From Candidatus Thorarchaeota archaeon (GTDB lineage: Archaea > Asgardarchaeota > Thorarchaeia > Thorarchaeales > Thorarchaeaceae), in NCBI GenBank assembly GCA_019057475.1, contig DXJO01000020.1:1-64000 (forward strand): a stretch of 64,000 nucleotides of DNA. The letters are read 5' to 3'. Below, piece by piece: positions 17,473-26,528 of this stretch. The notes under the pieces were generated by a model, which was not told the origin of the DNA, made no database searches, and saw only the letters and a program-made list of their open reading frames with translations. Both the position numbers and the translations under genes were made by a program. Each line of letters begins with the position of its first letter. The stretch's first letter is position 1.

Positions 17473-18012
17473 TCAAAGGAACCTCTTGACCACGTTTTGC
17501 GAAAGCTCGTGCAGTTCGTCTACAGTGCCCTCGTTGACAAGCATTATGTCACTAAGGGCGATGACTCCGCCAAGACCTACTGATATCTCTCTAATGTCGC
17601 GCTCTCTGAAGACTGACCAGTCACTCGGGTCGTCATCGCGACCGCGCTCTCTCAATCTCTCGAATCTAGTAGCGGGGGATGCATGCACACAGACAGTTAT
17701 GACCTTCTTAGCATAGTCGTCAAAGACCTGAATCTCTGCTACGCTTCTGCACCCCTCAACGACTACTAGTTCTGCCGTTGTCTGCTTCAAATCATCTATG
17801 CATTGCATGGCTACTGCCCCCGGACCGTTCTCGTCCCTCAGCTCTAGCATTACCTTCTTAGTGTTCGCTGGATCGGGTTCAAGTCCTCTTTTGCGGACTT
17901 CCTCCCGGATCACATCTCCCATGACAATTACGGGGACATCGGCATTGCGAAATGTATCAGCAACCTCACTCTTCCCAGCTCCGGGCATTCCTGTGACAAC
18001 TACCAGCTTCAT
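17473..18012 (-). CDS. UPF0200 nucleotide kinase-like protein
   Basis: 179-aa P-loop kinase with Walker A GMPGAGKS (residues 8-15) and a lid-like RERGRDDDPSDW. It is annotated in archaea as UPF0200, related by sequence to dephospho-CoA kinase and adenylate kinase. Archaeal dephospho-CoA kinase activity is assigned to another family, so the substrate remains open. First gene of the UPF0200-UPF0201 pair. Confidence 0.87.
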   Translation of the reverse strand: MKLVVVTGMPGAGKSEVADTFRNADVPVIVMGDVIREEVRKRGLEPDPANTKKVMLELRDENGPGAVAMQCIDDLKQTTAELVVVEGCRSVAEIQVFDDYAKKVITVCVHASPATRFERLRERGRDDDPSDWSVFRERDIREISVGLGGVIALSDIMLVNEGTVDELHELSQNVVKRFL

Positions 18013-18055
18013 GGTATCTCCACCACCTCGTCAGAATAGGCTCCAATAGGCTTTT

Positions 18056-19201
18056 TCATATCGCATAGTCAGGTACATGCTTCACCTTAATCTTATCGAG
18101 AATGCTGAGAACAGTGTTTCGAGTGATTGAAGAATGATCCTCCGATATTGCTGAATGGAGTGCCTCCTTCAATACACGGTTTCTCAGATCCCTTCCAGAT
18201 AACCCTTCAGTCCTCGAGGCAACAAGTTGCAGGTCTATGTCTATTGGGAGAGGGAGTCGTGCTGCATACATCTCCAGTATCCTCAGTCGTTCTATGCTAT
18301 CAGGCAACTTAAACTCAAAAACTGTATCGAATCTACTACGTAGAGCCGGATCAATCAGCATGAAGGCATTGGTCGCGCCAATTACGACAACGCCGGATCC
18401 TTCATCCGTTTTATCCAGCTCACCGAGAAGTGCAGTCACGACTTCCGAAACATCACCCCTGATTGATTGGAAAGAACGAGCTAACCCTATGGCGTCCAGC
18501 TCGTCAATGAACACAATGCTTGGTGAAGTATTCCGCGCATCCTCGAAAAGGGCACTGATTCTCCTACCCCCATCGCCTACATGGACACCTATTAGATCTG
18601 ATGCTTTAACAAGGAAAATACGTGCGTTGGCCTCACTTGCCATGGCCTTTGCTAGCATTGTTTTCCCTGTGCCGGGCGGGCCATGAAATAGAAGCGCTCT
18701 TGGTGCCCATTCTCCATAGCGTGCAGGGGTTTCAAGGTAGTTCAGAATGACTCGGCATTTTTTCTTCACGGTTTCATGTCCCACAACATCATCAAGACTA
18801 GTTTTTCGACTGGGAGTGTTACTGGAACTGATGCTGGAGTCAAGTCGTATCACTGTGTCGTTAGTCACGATAGACTCTACGGGGTCGACTTCTGTTACTT
18901 GAAACGCGAAATCCGGCATGACGTATCTGTCAAAGAGATATTGTCCCTTCTTGATTACACATCCAATCCATTGCTCGCGGGCATAGTCTGCAAATAGTTC
19001 AGCATTGTCAGTTTCGACGCCCATAGCTCGTGGGTCCCCTTTTAGCCTGAATGGAAAAGCTGCGCCTCGCAGCACCAGTAGTCTTGCACTTGGTATATCC
19101 AATCCGCCTATACGAGCGATTTTCTTTGTACTTTCCCGTGATGCTACGGGCTGTTCAACTCCGGATTCTTTACGCTTTGTCAACTTCTTGTGTGCCACCA
19201 A
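18056..19201 (-). CDS. AAA+ ATPase of the COG1223 type
   Basis: 381 aa with one AAA module. Walker A is HGPPGTGKT (173-181), Walker B IVFIDELDAIG (229-239), and the sensor/Arg-finger region is DPALRSRFD. About 135 N-terminal residues are basic, then beta-rich (a possible OB or double-psi-like adaptor domain). A C-terminal AAA lid ends in an IKVKHVPDYAI tail; a terminal hydrophobic-Tyr-x motif would be compatible with proteasome docking, but that is inference. Single-gene unit 43 bp upstream of the UPF0200 gene on the same strand. Confidence 0.88.
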   Translation of the reverse strand: MVAHKKLTKRKESGVEQPVASRESTKKIARIGGLDIPSARLLVLRGAAFPFRLKGDPRAMGVETDNAELFADYAREQWIGCVIKKGQYLFDRYVMPDFAFQVTEVDPVESIVTNDTVIRLDSSISSSNTPSRKTSLDDVVGHETVKKKCRVILNYLETPARYGEWAPRALLFHGPPGTGKTMLAKAMASEANARIFLVKASDLIGVHVGDGGRRISALFEDARNTSPSIVFIDELDAIGLARSFQSIRGDVSEVVTALLGELDKTDEGSGVVVIGATNAFMLIDPALRSRFDTVFEFKLPDSIERLRILEMYAARLPLPIDIDLQLVASRTEGLSGRDLRNRVLKEALHSAISEDHSSITRNTVLSILDKIKVKHVPDYAI

Positions 19202-19302
19202 CGTGCCGTTCTTTGATGTTCCTTTAAGAGTTGCCTTAGCTACCCCAAATCGTCATGGTAATATTGGGGCTGGGAGTTTGAATCTGTGTTCAAGGTGATG
19301 TT

Positions 19303-19875
19303 TTGACTGAAACTGTGAGAGTATTCTTGAGCGTGGATATTGAGGATGAGAGGCATCTCTCTCGAATAGCCTGCATACAGAACAAGCTGGATCGTGATGC
19401 GGCGAAAATGAAGCTGATTGAACTAGAGAACGTCCACTTCACATGGAAATTCTTTGGGGATACACTGATTTCAAAGGTAGAGTCCATACGCAATGAACTA
19501 GAGCAGATTAAGTTCAGTCCATTCACGATTCGGATTGGAGGTGTGGGCGCCTTTCCAAGCATAAGAAAACCCAGAGTAATATGGATTGGAGTGACGCACA
19601 ACGCAGACGCCATGCGTGAACTGAAAAGTATGACAGATGATAGGCTTGGCAATCTCGGGTATCCGCTCGAGAGAAGAGAATTCACACCCCATGCCACGAT
19701 TGCAAGAGTGCGAACCGTAAGGGACAGAGATGCCATCTTGAGAAACCTTGAAGCGATATCACGTGAGTCGGTTGGAACCATGATTGTTGACGCGATTAGA
19801 ATGACGAAGAGCACGCTAACCCCTTCTGGTCCAATCTATGAAATGTTGTGGGAGATCACGGCAACAAAGGAATGA
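19303..19875 (+). CDS. thpR: RNA 2',3'-cyclic phosphodiesterase / 2'-5' RNA ligase (ThpR/LigT)
   Basis: 190-aa 2H-family protein. The paired catalytic motifs are HFTW (H45-T47) and HATI (H130-T132), spaced as in ThpR. The enzyme opens 2',3'-cyclic phosphates and ligates tRNA halves in vitro. The start is TTG with GGTGAT 4-5 nt upstream; no better start is in frame. It lies 20 bp before a tRNA gene on the opposite strand that appears to carry two introns. This is suggestive for an RNA-end enzyme, but may be chance. Confidence 0.93.
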   Translation: MTETVRVFLSVDIEDERHLSRIACIQNKLDRDAAKMKLIELENVHFTWKFFGDTLISKVESIRNELEQIKFSPFTIRIGGVGAFPSIRKPRVIWIGVTHNADAMRELKSMTDDRLGNLGYPLERREFTPHATIARVRTVRDRDAILRNLEAISRESVGTMIVDAIRMTKSTLTPSGPIYEMLWEITATKE

Positions 19876-19896
19876 CTAGAAACAGAGAGAAGAAAG

Positions 19897-20031
19897 TGGG
19901 CCGGGGGAGATTTGTTCCGAAGCAGAGCAGTCCTGCCACGCTTGAACTCCCGATCTCTTGCATTTTGTGACTTTGCACTCATGGCAGGAATCACCCCAAG
20001 CAAGAATCATACCAAGCTAGACTACCGACCC
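19897..20031 (-). tRNA. tRNA-Pro (GGG) interrupted by two putative introns
   Basis: The acceptor strands GGGTCGG (20031-20025) and CCGGCCC (19904-19898) pair fully with one G-U. The D arm starts GTCTAGC. The anticodon stem CTTGC/GCAAG encloses loop TTGGGG...T, giving anticodon GGG. A 31-nt insert (19993-19963) splits the loop between positions 37 and 38. A second insert of about 30 nt (19941-19912) splits the T loop after TTCAA; removing it leaves TTCAAAT between GGGAG and CTCCC. For the T-loop insert, GTTC/GAAC gives a four-pair helix between 3-nt bulges; for the anticodon insert, TTGG/ACAA with GATT/AGTC gives a looser bulge-helix-bulge. CCA is not encoded; the discriminator is A. A TATA-like CTTTATTTT lies about 33 bp upstream. 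Confidence 0.85.
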
Positions 20032-20091
20032 ATGAGTAGTTCAGGCGTTATTTGAGAGCAAAATAAAGGTTGCCACCTGCTGCGAATTTTA

Positions 20092-20103
20092 GAACACGTG
20101 TTC
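20092..20103. promoter_or_regulatory. Palindrome GAACACGTGTTC upstream of the deacetylase gene
   Basis: Perfect 12-bp palindrome, 94 bp before the start of the deacetylase gene and just beyond the tRNA-Pro promoter. The same motif (GAACAYGTGTTC) recurs three times at 54.8-55.5 kb. The 20-bp context here matches the copy at 55189 except for one base. Probably an operator for a dimeric regulator. Confidence 0.5.
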
Positions 20104-20196
20104 CAAGTAAGTGGATTCATCGGATTGTTTGGATAAGCCGTATTTCACAAAGAATAGAAGTGCCTAGGTTGACAGATGAAGATAGGGTAGGTGCCA

Positions 20197-21255
20197 ATGA
20201 CTACTGACTTGATTTATCATGAAACGTTCATGAAGCATATCCTCTCCCCTGGACATCCTGAAAGTCCTGAGAGATTGAAAGTTGCTTTGGAACGCATTGG
20301 CAGCACAAGACTTGTTGAGAGCTCAAAGGTCACCATTGTGAAACCAGAAAAGGCGGACCTGAGCGAAGTGCTCGCTCTGCACGGTGATGACTATATCCAA
20401 GAACTGCGTGCGAAATCAGAGAAAGGCGGGGGATCCTTCACAATGGACACATCTGCCAATAGATACACGTATGATGCGGCTCTACTAGCTGCAGGTGGGG
20501 GCATACTGGCAGTAGACAGAATTCAGGACGGTGTGTCTGAGAATGCGTATGTTCTCTGTCGACCTCCAGGACATCATGCTGAGCATTCGAAAGCATTTGG
20601 GTTCTGTTTCATCAATAATATCGCAGTAGCTGCTCAGCACCTCATAGAGAAACAGAACCTTGAACGTGTGCTAATAGTGGACTATGATGCCCATCATGGG
20701 AATGGGACACAGAGCGCCTTCTATTCTAGCAATCGTGTGCTATACATTGGACTGCACCAAGATGGGAGAACCTTGTTCCCGGGCTCTGGATTCCCCAATG
20801 AAATAGGTTCAGGAAAAGGCGAGGGATACAATGTGAATCTGGCAATGTATCCTGGAGCTGGAAACCAATCTTATGAGATGGCATTTCAAAGGGTTGTCGA
20901 GCCAATAGCCGCCTCATTCAATCCAGAGTTCATCCTCGTTTCAGTGGGCTTTGACGGGCACTTCAGTGACCCGCTCACGTCTTTGGGCTTAACTACATCA
21001 GGACTCTCAACGATGAATGCAAAGCTTCATGCTATGGCAAGGAAACACTCACGCGGACGACTTGCGTTCTTTCTTGAGGGGGGATATAATCTTGACATTG
21101 TCGGAAGGGGCTCACAGAATCTGGTGGAACAGCTTGCAGGAGTCCAAATTACACGCTTTGAAGATAGTCATATGGAGAGCGAGAATTGCACCGAGTATAC
21201 CAAGGCCCTGGTGGATGGCATGGATGGGATGCTGGGCGGAGTATGGAAACTTTAG
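20197..21255 (+). CDS. Histone deacetylase superfamily (AcuC/HDAC-like) protein
   Basis: About 352 aa from ATG 20197 (GTG at 20191 is also in frame). Zn-dependent deacetylase hallmarks are CRPPGHHAE (catalytic His pair), FCFINN, IVDYDAHHGNGTQ (metal ligands), SVGFDGHFSDP and FLEGGYN. Substrates in archaea may be acetylated proteins, polyamines or chromatin; none can be inferred. A palindromic operator candidate lies upstream. Its stop overlaps the convergent hel308 end by 4 nt. Confidence 0.93.
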   Translation: MTTDLIYHETFMKHILSPGHPESPERLKVALERIGSTRLVESSKVTIVKPEKADLSEVLALHGDDYIQELRAKSEKGGGSFTMDTSANRYTYDAALLAAGGGILAVDRIQDGVSENAYVLCRPPGHHAEHSKAFGFCFINNIAVAAQHLIEKQNLERVLIVDYDAHHGNGTQSAFYSSNRVLYIGLHQDGRTLFPGSGFPNEIGSGKGEGYNVNLAMYPGAGNQSYEMAFQRVVEPIAASFNPEFILVSVGFDGHFSDPLTSLGLTTSGLSTMNAKLHAMARKHSRGRLAFFLEGGYNLDIVGRGSQNLVEQLAGVQITRFEDSHMESENCTEYTKALVDGMDGMLGGVWKL

Positions 21256-23537
21256 TCATCAGAGGATTTGAAGTCCTCTAATAAAGTCTGCATTGGACCT
21301 AAGTCGCCTTCATTGTCTGAGGGAGCCTGGGTAGGCTGGCCCATTGTGTCAACCTCAATGCCCAGTTGTTTCTTGATTGAAGTCGCCACACCGGTGCCTA
21401 TCGTTGGCACACGTGCAATCTCCTCAAGGGATGTATGATACAGATCAGCCATTGCACGCAGTCCATGGGTATATAGCATTCTTCCTCTGATGCGCCCAAC
21501 TCCTCTGAGCGTAACAAGTTCAAGTAGCTCCTGACGCACCCCATATTTCATTCTCGAATGGAGTGTATGCAGAATCGGCACATGATGAGTTGCCCCTGTG
21601 ACTCTAGCAATCTCTGATGCAGAATAAAGCAGCCATCCAGCAGTTTGGATGTAGCGACGAACGTCGCCTACGCCGACACTATAGTCCTCAGTAATATCTC
21701 TCTCCGACCGCTCCGAGAGCCAATCTTGCAACATACGAGCTGTTTTGACTTGGGCTAGAAATGAAGAGTAGGCATCTCCGTCTTCCCAGCTGTCTGGCGG
21801 GTCTATGAGAAAGTCGTCAAGGTGACCTTCGAGATAGTATTCATAATCCTCAATCTCAGAACGGGCTACATAAGTGGTAGGCTGATCTGGAGTGTGGCAG
21901 ATGAGGTGAAGCACTCCAATCGATGAGAGAGTCTGTGATTCAGAGAGAGCATCTCGAAACAGGATGGCCGTGTATGGATCTATGTACAATTTAGAAGCTC
22001 TCTGGCCCAAAGGAGTAGCCACCAGTGTTCCGTTCTCATTACACTCAAGCAGGCCGCCATTCTCAAGGAAAGATAAAGCAGCTGAGATATGATCTTCAAT
22101 TTCCCAGCCTTCAAATTGAGATGAAAAGAAAGTGCCATTAATCAGATCATCTATCTCATCACGGTTATGGGTCATCTCCGCGGCAACTGAGGCCAGCAGA
22201 TGAGAGCGTAATGCAGAGGGAGAAGCCAACTTGGAAGTGATTGATTCGGGTTCTGAGAGCACATAATGGCCCATCAGAGACTCCTGTTCTTGCTCAGTTT
22301 TCGCGATTAGTATTGCCTCACCATACTTGTCGTACTTAGGTCGTCCTGCACGACCTGCCATCTGTTTGTATTCAAGTATGGGAATTGTATAGCGTCCTCG
22401 ATTTTTTTCAAAACGATGATAGTCGCGTAGTATTACTCGTCTTGCAGGCAAGTTTACGCCAGCTGCGAGTGTGGGGGTGGCAACGATTACCTTCAACTGG
22501 TCCTTCTTGAAGCATTCCTCAACATGAGTGCGCTCGCGATTCGCCAGACCAGCATGGTGAAACGCCACACCCATACTCATAACTCGAGCAAGAGTCTTGG
22601 ACGATTCAGGAACTGACTCGCCACCCCCGATTCGACGAGCTACTCTGGAGAGTTCTGTAAGTGTATCTTTGGCAACGTATGGACGTACACTGGACGCTAG
22701 TTTCTTAGCGACTGATACTGTGGACCTTCGGCTTGATACAAACACCAAAACCTGGCCTTCCTCATCAAGGATGTCACAAACAAGATCAGTTAATTCCTCT
22801 CTGCGGGCTCGCTTAATTCCCCTCGTTGATCCATCATTGAACAGTATTGTGCCATCGAGTAGGACTCCTTCGCGTAATGGTACAGGACGCCAATCGCTTT
22901 TCACAAGTTCTGCATCCAGCCAGTCAGCTATCTCTCCAGCATTTGATATTGTGGCGCTCAACGCTACAATCTGAATCCCCGGGATTATTTGCAATAGCTT
23001 CGCCAGTACCATTTCAACTGTGGGGCCCCTTGACGGGTCATTCACGAGATGGACCTCGTCAACCGTAATGATTCCGATTTCACTCAACCAATTTGTGCCA
23101 TGACGAATGAGTGAATCAGCCCTTTCTGTTGTCAGTATGACAATGTCCGCTTCACGCAAACGTGTACCTGGCGAGTCATAATCTCCCACTGACATCGCTG
23201 TCGTGATTCCAAGCTGCTCGTATTTCTTAAACTCAACATACTTTTCATGGGCAAGAGAACGTAATGGGACTAGATAGAGAGCCTTGCCTTTCCCCTCCAA
23301 AATGGTCTTGAGCATGCAGATCTCAGCAACAAGTGTCTTTCCTGAGCTTGTGGGGATTGCAAGCACGAGGTTTTTACCTTCAAGTACACCCGTTTCAAAA
23401 GCATGTTCTTGAGGGGGAAAGAGCTTGCTTATGCCGAAACTGTGAAGAAGATCGATGATCTTCCGATTGATTGGGAGGCTTTCCAAGGTCTTTTTCTTCC
23501 TTGTCATTGGGACACCTGTTGTGACTTCTGTGTTCAA
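21252..23537 (-). CDS. hel308: Hel308 superfamily 2 DNA helicase
   Basis: 761 aa. Motif I is IPTSSGKT (about 61-68), motif II DEVH (160-163), and motif VI QMAGRAGRP. A winged-helix, ratchet and C-terminal helix-hairpin-helix region follows (RGVGRIRGRML and VPTIGTGVATSI). It unwinds lagging strands at stalled forks. The start is TTG overlapping the mcm stop (TTGA); ATG 10 codons later is an alternative. The coupling places repair helicase and replicative helicase in one transcript. Confidence 0.95.
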   Translation of the reverse strand: MNTEVTTGVPMTRKKKTLESLPINRKIIDLLHSFGISKLFPPQEHAFETGVLEGKNLVLAIPTSSGKTLVAEICMLKTILEGKGKALYLVPLRSLAHEKYVEFKKYEQLGITTAMSVGDYDSPGTRLREADIVILTTERADSLIRHGTNWLSEIGIITVDEVHLVNDPSRGPTVEMVLAKLLQIIPGIQIVALSATISNAGEIADWLDAELVKSDWRPVPLREGVLLDGTILFNDGSTRGIKRARREELTDLVCDILDEEGQVLVFVSSRRSTVSVAKKLASSVRPYVAKDTLTELSRVARRIGGGESVPESSKTLARVMSMGVAFHHAGLANRERTHVEECFKKDQLKVIVATPTLAAGVNLPARRVILRDYHRFEKNRGRYTIPILEYKQMAGRAGRPKYDKYGEAILIAKTEQEQESLMGHYVLSEPESITSKLASPSALRSHLLASVAAEMTHNRDEIDDLINGTFFSSQFEGWEIEDHISAALSFLENGGLLECNENGTLVATPLGQRASKLYIDPYTAILFRDALSESQTLSSIGVLHLICHTPDQPTTYVARSEIEDYEYYLEGHLDDFLIDPPDSWEDGDAYSSFLAQVKTARMLQDWLSERSERDITEDYSVGVGDVRRYIQTAGWLLYSASEIARVTGATHHVPILHTLHSRMKYGVRQELLELVTLRGVGRIRGRMLYTHGLRAMADLYHTSLEEIARVPTIGTGVATSIKKQLGIEVDTMGQPTQAPSDNEGDLGPMQTLLEDFKSSDD

Positions 23538-25630
23538 CTCTGGGCCCGTCTAACCTTGCCTTCCCTAGGGTGAAAGAGAATGCCTTCTGCAACTAGTTTT
23601 TTAATTACTTGTTCCGCTCTATCGCGGGGGAGACCCATTGATTGCACTCGTTGAAGCAGCGCCTCTTCATCGACAGTGGACGTTCCTTCAGATTCCAAGT
23701 CTTTCATCACTTTGAGGATAATATCAGAAGAACTACGCTGGGCTGCGCTCATTTTTGATACTAGACGGTCTATGTCGATTTTGCCAGTGATACTATCGAG
23801 TGCAACCATTCGCAGCGACTCCTCCATTAGTCGTACTGCAGCTTGCGCATCTTCCTTGCTCACCTTAGACCTCAGCGCCATCCGAGCTCTTGACTCAGCA
23901 AGACGAACCAAGGACTCCAGCTGACGTGCAGTTATGGGAACAGGTGCTGCACCACCCTCAGCAGTCTTTCGAAGGTCAACATAGAAGTTCTCAATCACTT
24001 CTGCGGCTTCAGAAGTGAGTTGAGGCACAACGTATCGATTGGCATAGCCAATGTATTTCTTCAGGAATTCAGGTGGAAGTGGCGGCGTTGCAGACTTGGT
24101 TGATGGCTTCTTCTTCTGATGCAAACTAAGAATGAACTGTGCCAGCTCTCGGTCTTTGGTTGCTTCCACTGTATCAACCATAATCCAAAGCAGGTCAAAC
24201 CTTGAGAGGATTGTGAATGGGAGCCGTATATTGTCTTGTACAGAGAGCGAGGGTTCATACCTGCCAAGTGTTGGATTTGCTGCTGCCAATATTGATGTTC
24301 TTGCATTCAATGTTGCTATGATTCCAGCCTTCGCGATACTGACTGTGTGTTGTTCCATGGCCTCATGAATTGCATTCCTGTCATTCGGGTCCATTTTGTC
24401 AAACTCGTCGATACATGCAATTCCTTGGTCAGCCAATACTAATGCTCCTGCTTCCAGAGTCATGGCACCTGTTTCGGTATCATGGAGTACTGCAGCAGTA
24501 AGACCTGCAGCAGTAGTACCTTTGCCAGAAGTGTACAACGCTCGTGCAGCCAAACCTGAAACGAACTTGAGAATCTGACTCTTCCCGGTACCAGGGTCTC
24601 CAATCATCAGAATGTTTGATTTACCTCTGAGTCGGGTGCCGTCTGGCAGCTGTTTCGCAACTCCGCCAAAGAGAAGAAGTGCAATTGACTCCTTAATTTG
24701 TTCGTGACCATGAATGGAGGGTGCAATTGAAGCGTATATCCGCTCGTGAACATACTGATCTTCCGCCAGCTCCCGTATCTTCTTCTCATCCTCCTCAGAG
24801 ATTTCCAACTGCTCGTATTCTTTCTCTGTAATCTCTACCCCGTTTGCATCGATGAATACATTGAACGTTGCCAGTCTGCTGCCACGTCTGGTGAAATCGG
24901 GTGTTGTTTCAAGAAGCCCTGTTACTTTTACGAAATCGCCCGGTCTTGATATGTCAACGATGTCACCTTCAAGAATAACATCAACGGATCGCGGCATCTG
25001 TCCTGGAGGTAGCTCCTCGGGGGATTCCTGAATTCTCACCTTTTGCCAATCGATGAAATGGGATAGTTCTGGGATAAGTCTCATAGCTGTCTTCTTTCCG
25101 CAAACAGGACAAAGTGCCGGTTCTGTGTATCTTCCGTCCTCTTGAGTCTGAGGGATATCCCCGCCACAGATGCGACATCTGAACATTGCTTCAACTAGAA
25201 GCGGCTTGACTATGCTCGCCCGCATCATGATGCCACTGATGTGTAACAGTCGTCCGATATGTTTTGAACGAATAGCTCTGAGCGGAATATGCTCAGGATA
25301 ATCAATGATTCGAACTTTCAGCAGATTTGTGTCGATTGCGCTAACATACTCTGGGTCCTCGATTTTCAAAACTGAAACCAAGGCGCCATCAATCATCTTC
25401 AAGAATTGCGCAGGATTCTCTGTGGCCAGCATTATGAATACACTGTCAAAGCTGGCCAAATCTTGAAAGCTTACAACAATTGAAGTTTCGTCGTTAATCG
25501 ACATTTGTTGTAAACGTGACCAATAAACAAGCTTACCTACCTCATCCTTGTAGGTGCGAAGGAACTCTTCGAATCGTTCTTGTGGACCTTCATCATTAAG
25601 CCCTGACATCAGATTGCGCCTCGAAGTCAT
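23534..25630 (-). CDS. mcm: MCM replicative helicase
   Basis: 698 aa. An N-terminal OB domain carries a zinc site (C152, C155, C174, C177 in CRICGG...CPVCGK). Walker A is GDPGTGKSQ near residue 346, Walker B ACIDEFDKM, and the Arg finger lies in the LPFTILSRFDL segment. A C-terminal winged helix ends the protein. It is complete and of normal archaeal length. It follows gins23 by 90 bp and is coupled to hel308. Confidence 0.97.
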   Translation of the reverse strand: MTSRRNLMSGLNDEGPQERFEEFLRTYKDEVGKLVYWSRLQQMSINDETSIVVSFQDLASFDSVFIMLATENPAQFLKMIDGALVSVLKIEDPEYVSAIDTNLLKVRIIDYPEHIPLRAIRSKHIGRLLHISGIMMRASIVKPLLVEAMFRCRICGGDIPQTQEDGRYTEPALCPVCGKKTAMRLIPELSHFIDWQKVRIQESPEELPPGQMPRSVDVILEGDIVDISRPGDFVKVTGLLETTPDFTRRGSRLATFNVFIDANGVEITEKEYEQLEISEEDEKKIRELAEDQYVHERIYASIAPSIHGHEQIKESIALLLFGGVAKQLPDGTRLRGKSNILMIGDPGTGKSQILKFVSGLAARALYTSGKGTTAAGLTAAVLHDTETGAMTLEAGALVLADQGIACIDEFDKMDPNDRNAIHEAMEQHTVSIAKAGIIATLNARTSILAAANPTLGRYEPSLSVQDNIRLPFTILSRFDLLWIMVDTVEATKDRELAQFILSLHQKKKPSTKSATPPLPPEFLKKYIGYANRYVVPQLTSEAAEVIENFYVDLRKTAEGGAAPVPITARQLESLVRLAESRARMALRSKVSKEDAQAAVRLMEESLRMVALDSITGKIDIDRLVSKMSAAQRSSSDIILKVMKDLESEGTSTVDEEALLQRVQSMGLPRDRAEQVIKKLVAEGILFHPREGKVRRAQS

Positions 25631-25720
25631 TGCACGAAAGGGAGATTCGGCCGAGCATCTGCTCAGCCCTCATCGTTAAGTCCATTGGAATTGTATTTAA
25701 GCTCCTGTATTTCATGGGGT

Positions 25721-26305
25721 CTATTCCATTACTTTTGTGCGCCAAACAGAGAGTAGCTCTGCGATCTCCTCACACAACCATCGTTCTTCATTTGTCATTT
25801 GCTTCCTTTTTTCCTGATATGCACCCGATTTGGCCACGCGGATTATTTTGGAAAGTCGAGTTTCTACTAAGAACGGAATCATGCGCTGCATCCTCTCAAT
25901 TTCCTCGTATCTGCGTGGGTCCATTGAGGTCCTGTCCTCTTGGAGTCGAAGCATCTTGCGGTTGAGCGCGGCATACAAAAACGGATGAAATGTCTGAAGC
26001 TTGTGAGGCTGTTTCTCCTCCTCCCGATGAAGATTCAGGAGGCGTCTCAATGATTCGTAGGCATCTTCAGGAGCTATGTTAGCCAATCCATGTGTCACGA
26101 GTTGCTCTATAACCCAATTCGGTAGATTTGCTTGCTCACCGGATTGAAAGGGGCCCAGTTTTTGGCCTCCGATTATTAGCTCTGGGGCTTGTTCTTTGAA
26201 TGTGCATGTTCGAGAGTCATTCATGAACAACATTCTGAAGCGGTCAATAACTTCTGTAGATTCGCTTTGGACCTTCATGATGGTTGCACCACACGCAATT
26301 TGCAT
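25721..26305 (-). CDS. GINS complex subunit, Gins23 type
   Basis: 194 aa. The small beta-rich B domain is N-terminal (about 36-80: PELIIGGQKLGPFQ, then NLPNWVIEQLVTHGLANI) and the helical A domain is C-terminal. This order is that of Gins23 (Psf2/Psf3 type) rather than Gins51. GINS joins Cdc45/RecJ and MCM in the CMG helicase, and mcm is the next gene downstream. ATG at 26278 (MKVQ) is an alternative start. No Gins51 gene is present in the window. Confidence 0.82.
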   Translation of the reverse strand: MQIACGATIMKVQSESTEVIDRFRMLFMNDSRTCTFKEQAPELIIGGQKLGPFQSGEQANLPNWVIEQLVTHGLANIAPEDAYESLRRLLNLHREEEKQPHKLQTFHPFLYAALNRKMLRLQEDRTSMDPRRYEEIERMQRMIPFLVETRLSKIIRVAKSGAYQEKRKQMTNEERWLCEEIAELLSVWRTKVME

Positions 26306-26528
26306 TCCAATGTGATAAAGACATTGCTGTAAAATGGCTCTGGAATTGTGACAAAGAAAAGCTTGTTTGCATGAGGATGTCAGACTAGTTGCAGTTCATA
26401 AGAATAGGAAACGTAATAGAGTTGCCAAGACTCTCCGGTGAATCTTTTAAGGGTCTGACAGAGTGTGTCTATCACTCCTCTCTACAGAAAGTAGGAATTT
26501 CAACTTCGTATTCGGGAAGGGATTTTGA

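Noticed and set aside
19290-19814. 174-codon minus-strand frame opposite thpR
   Set aside because: Exact antisense of the conserved ThpR coding region; low-complexity translation.
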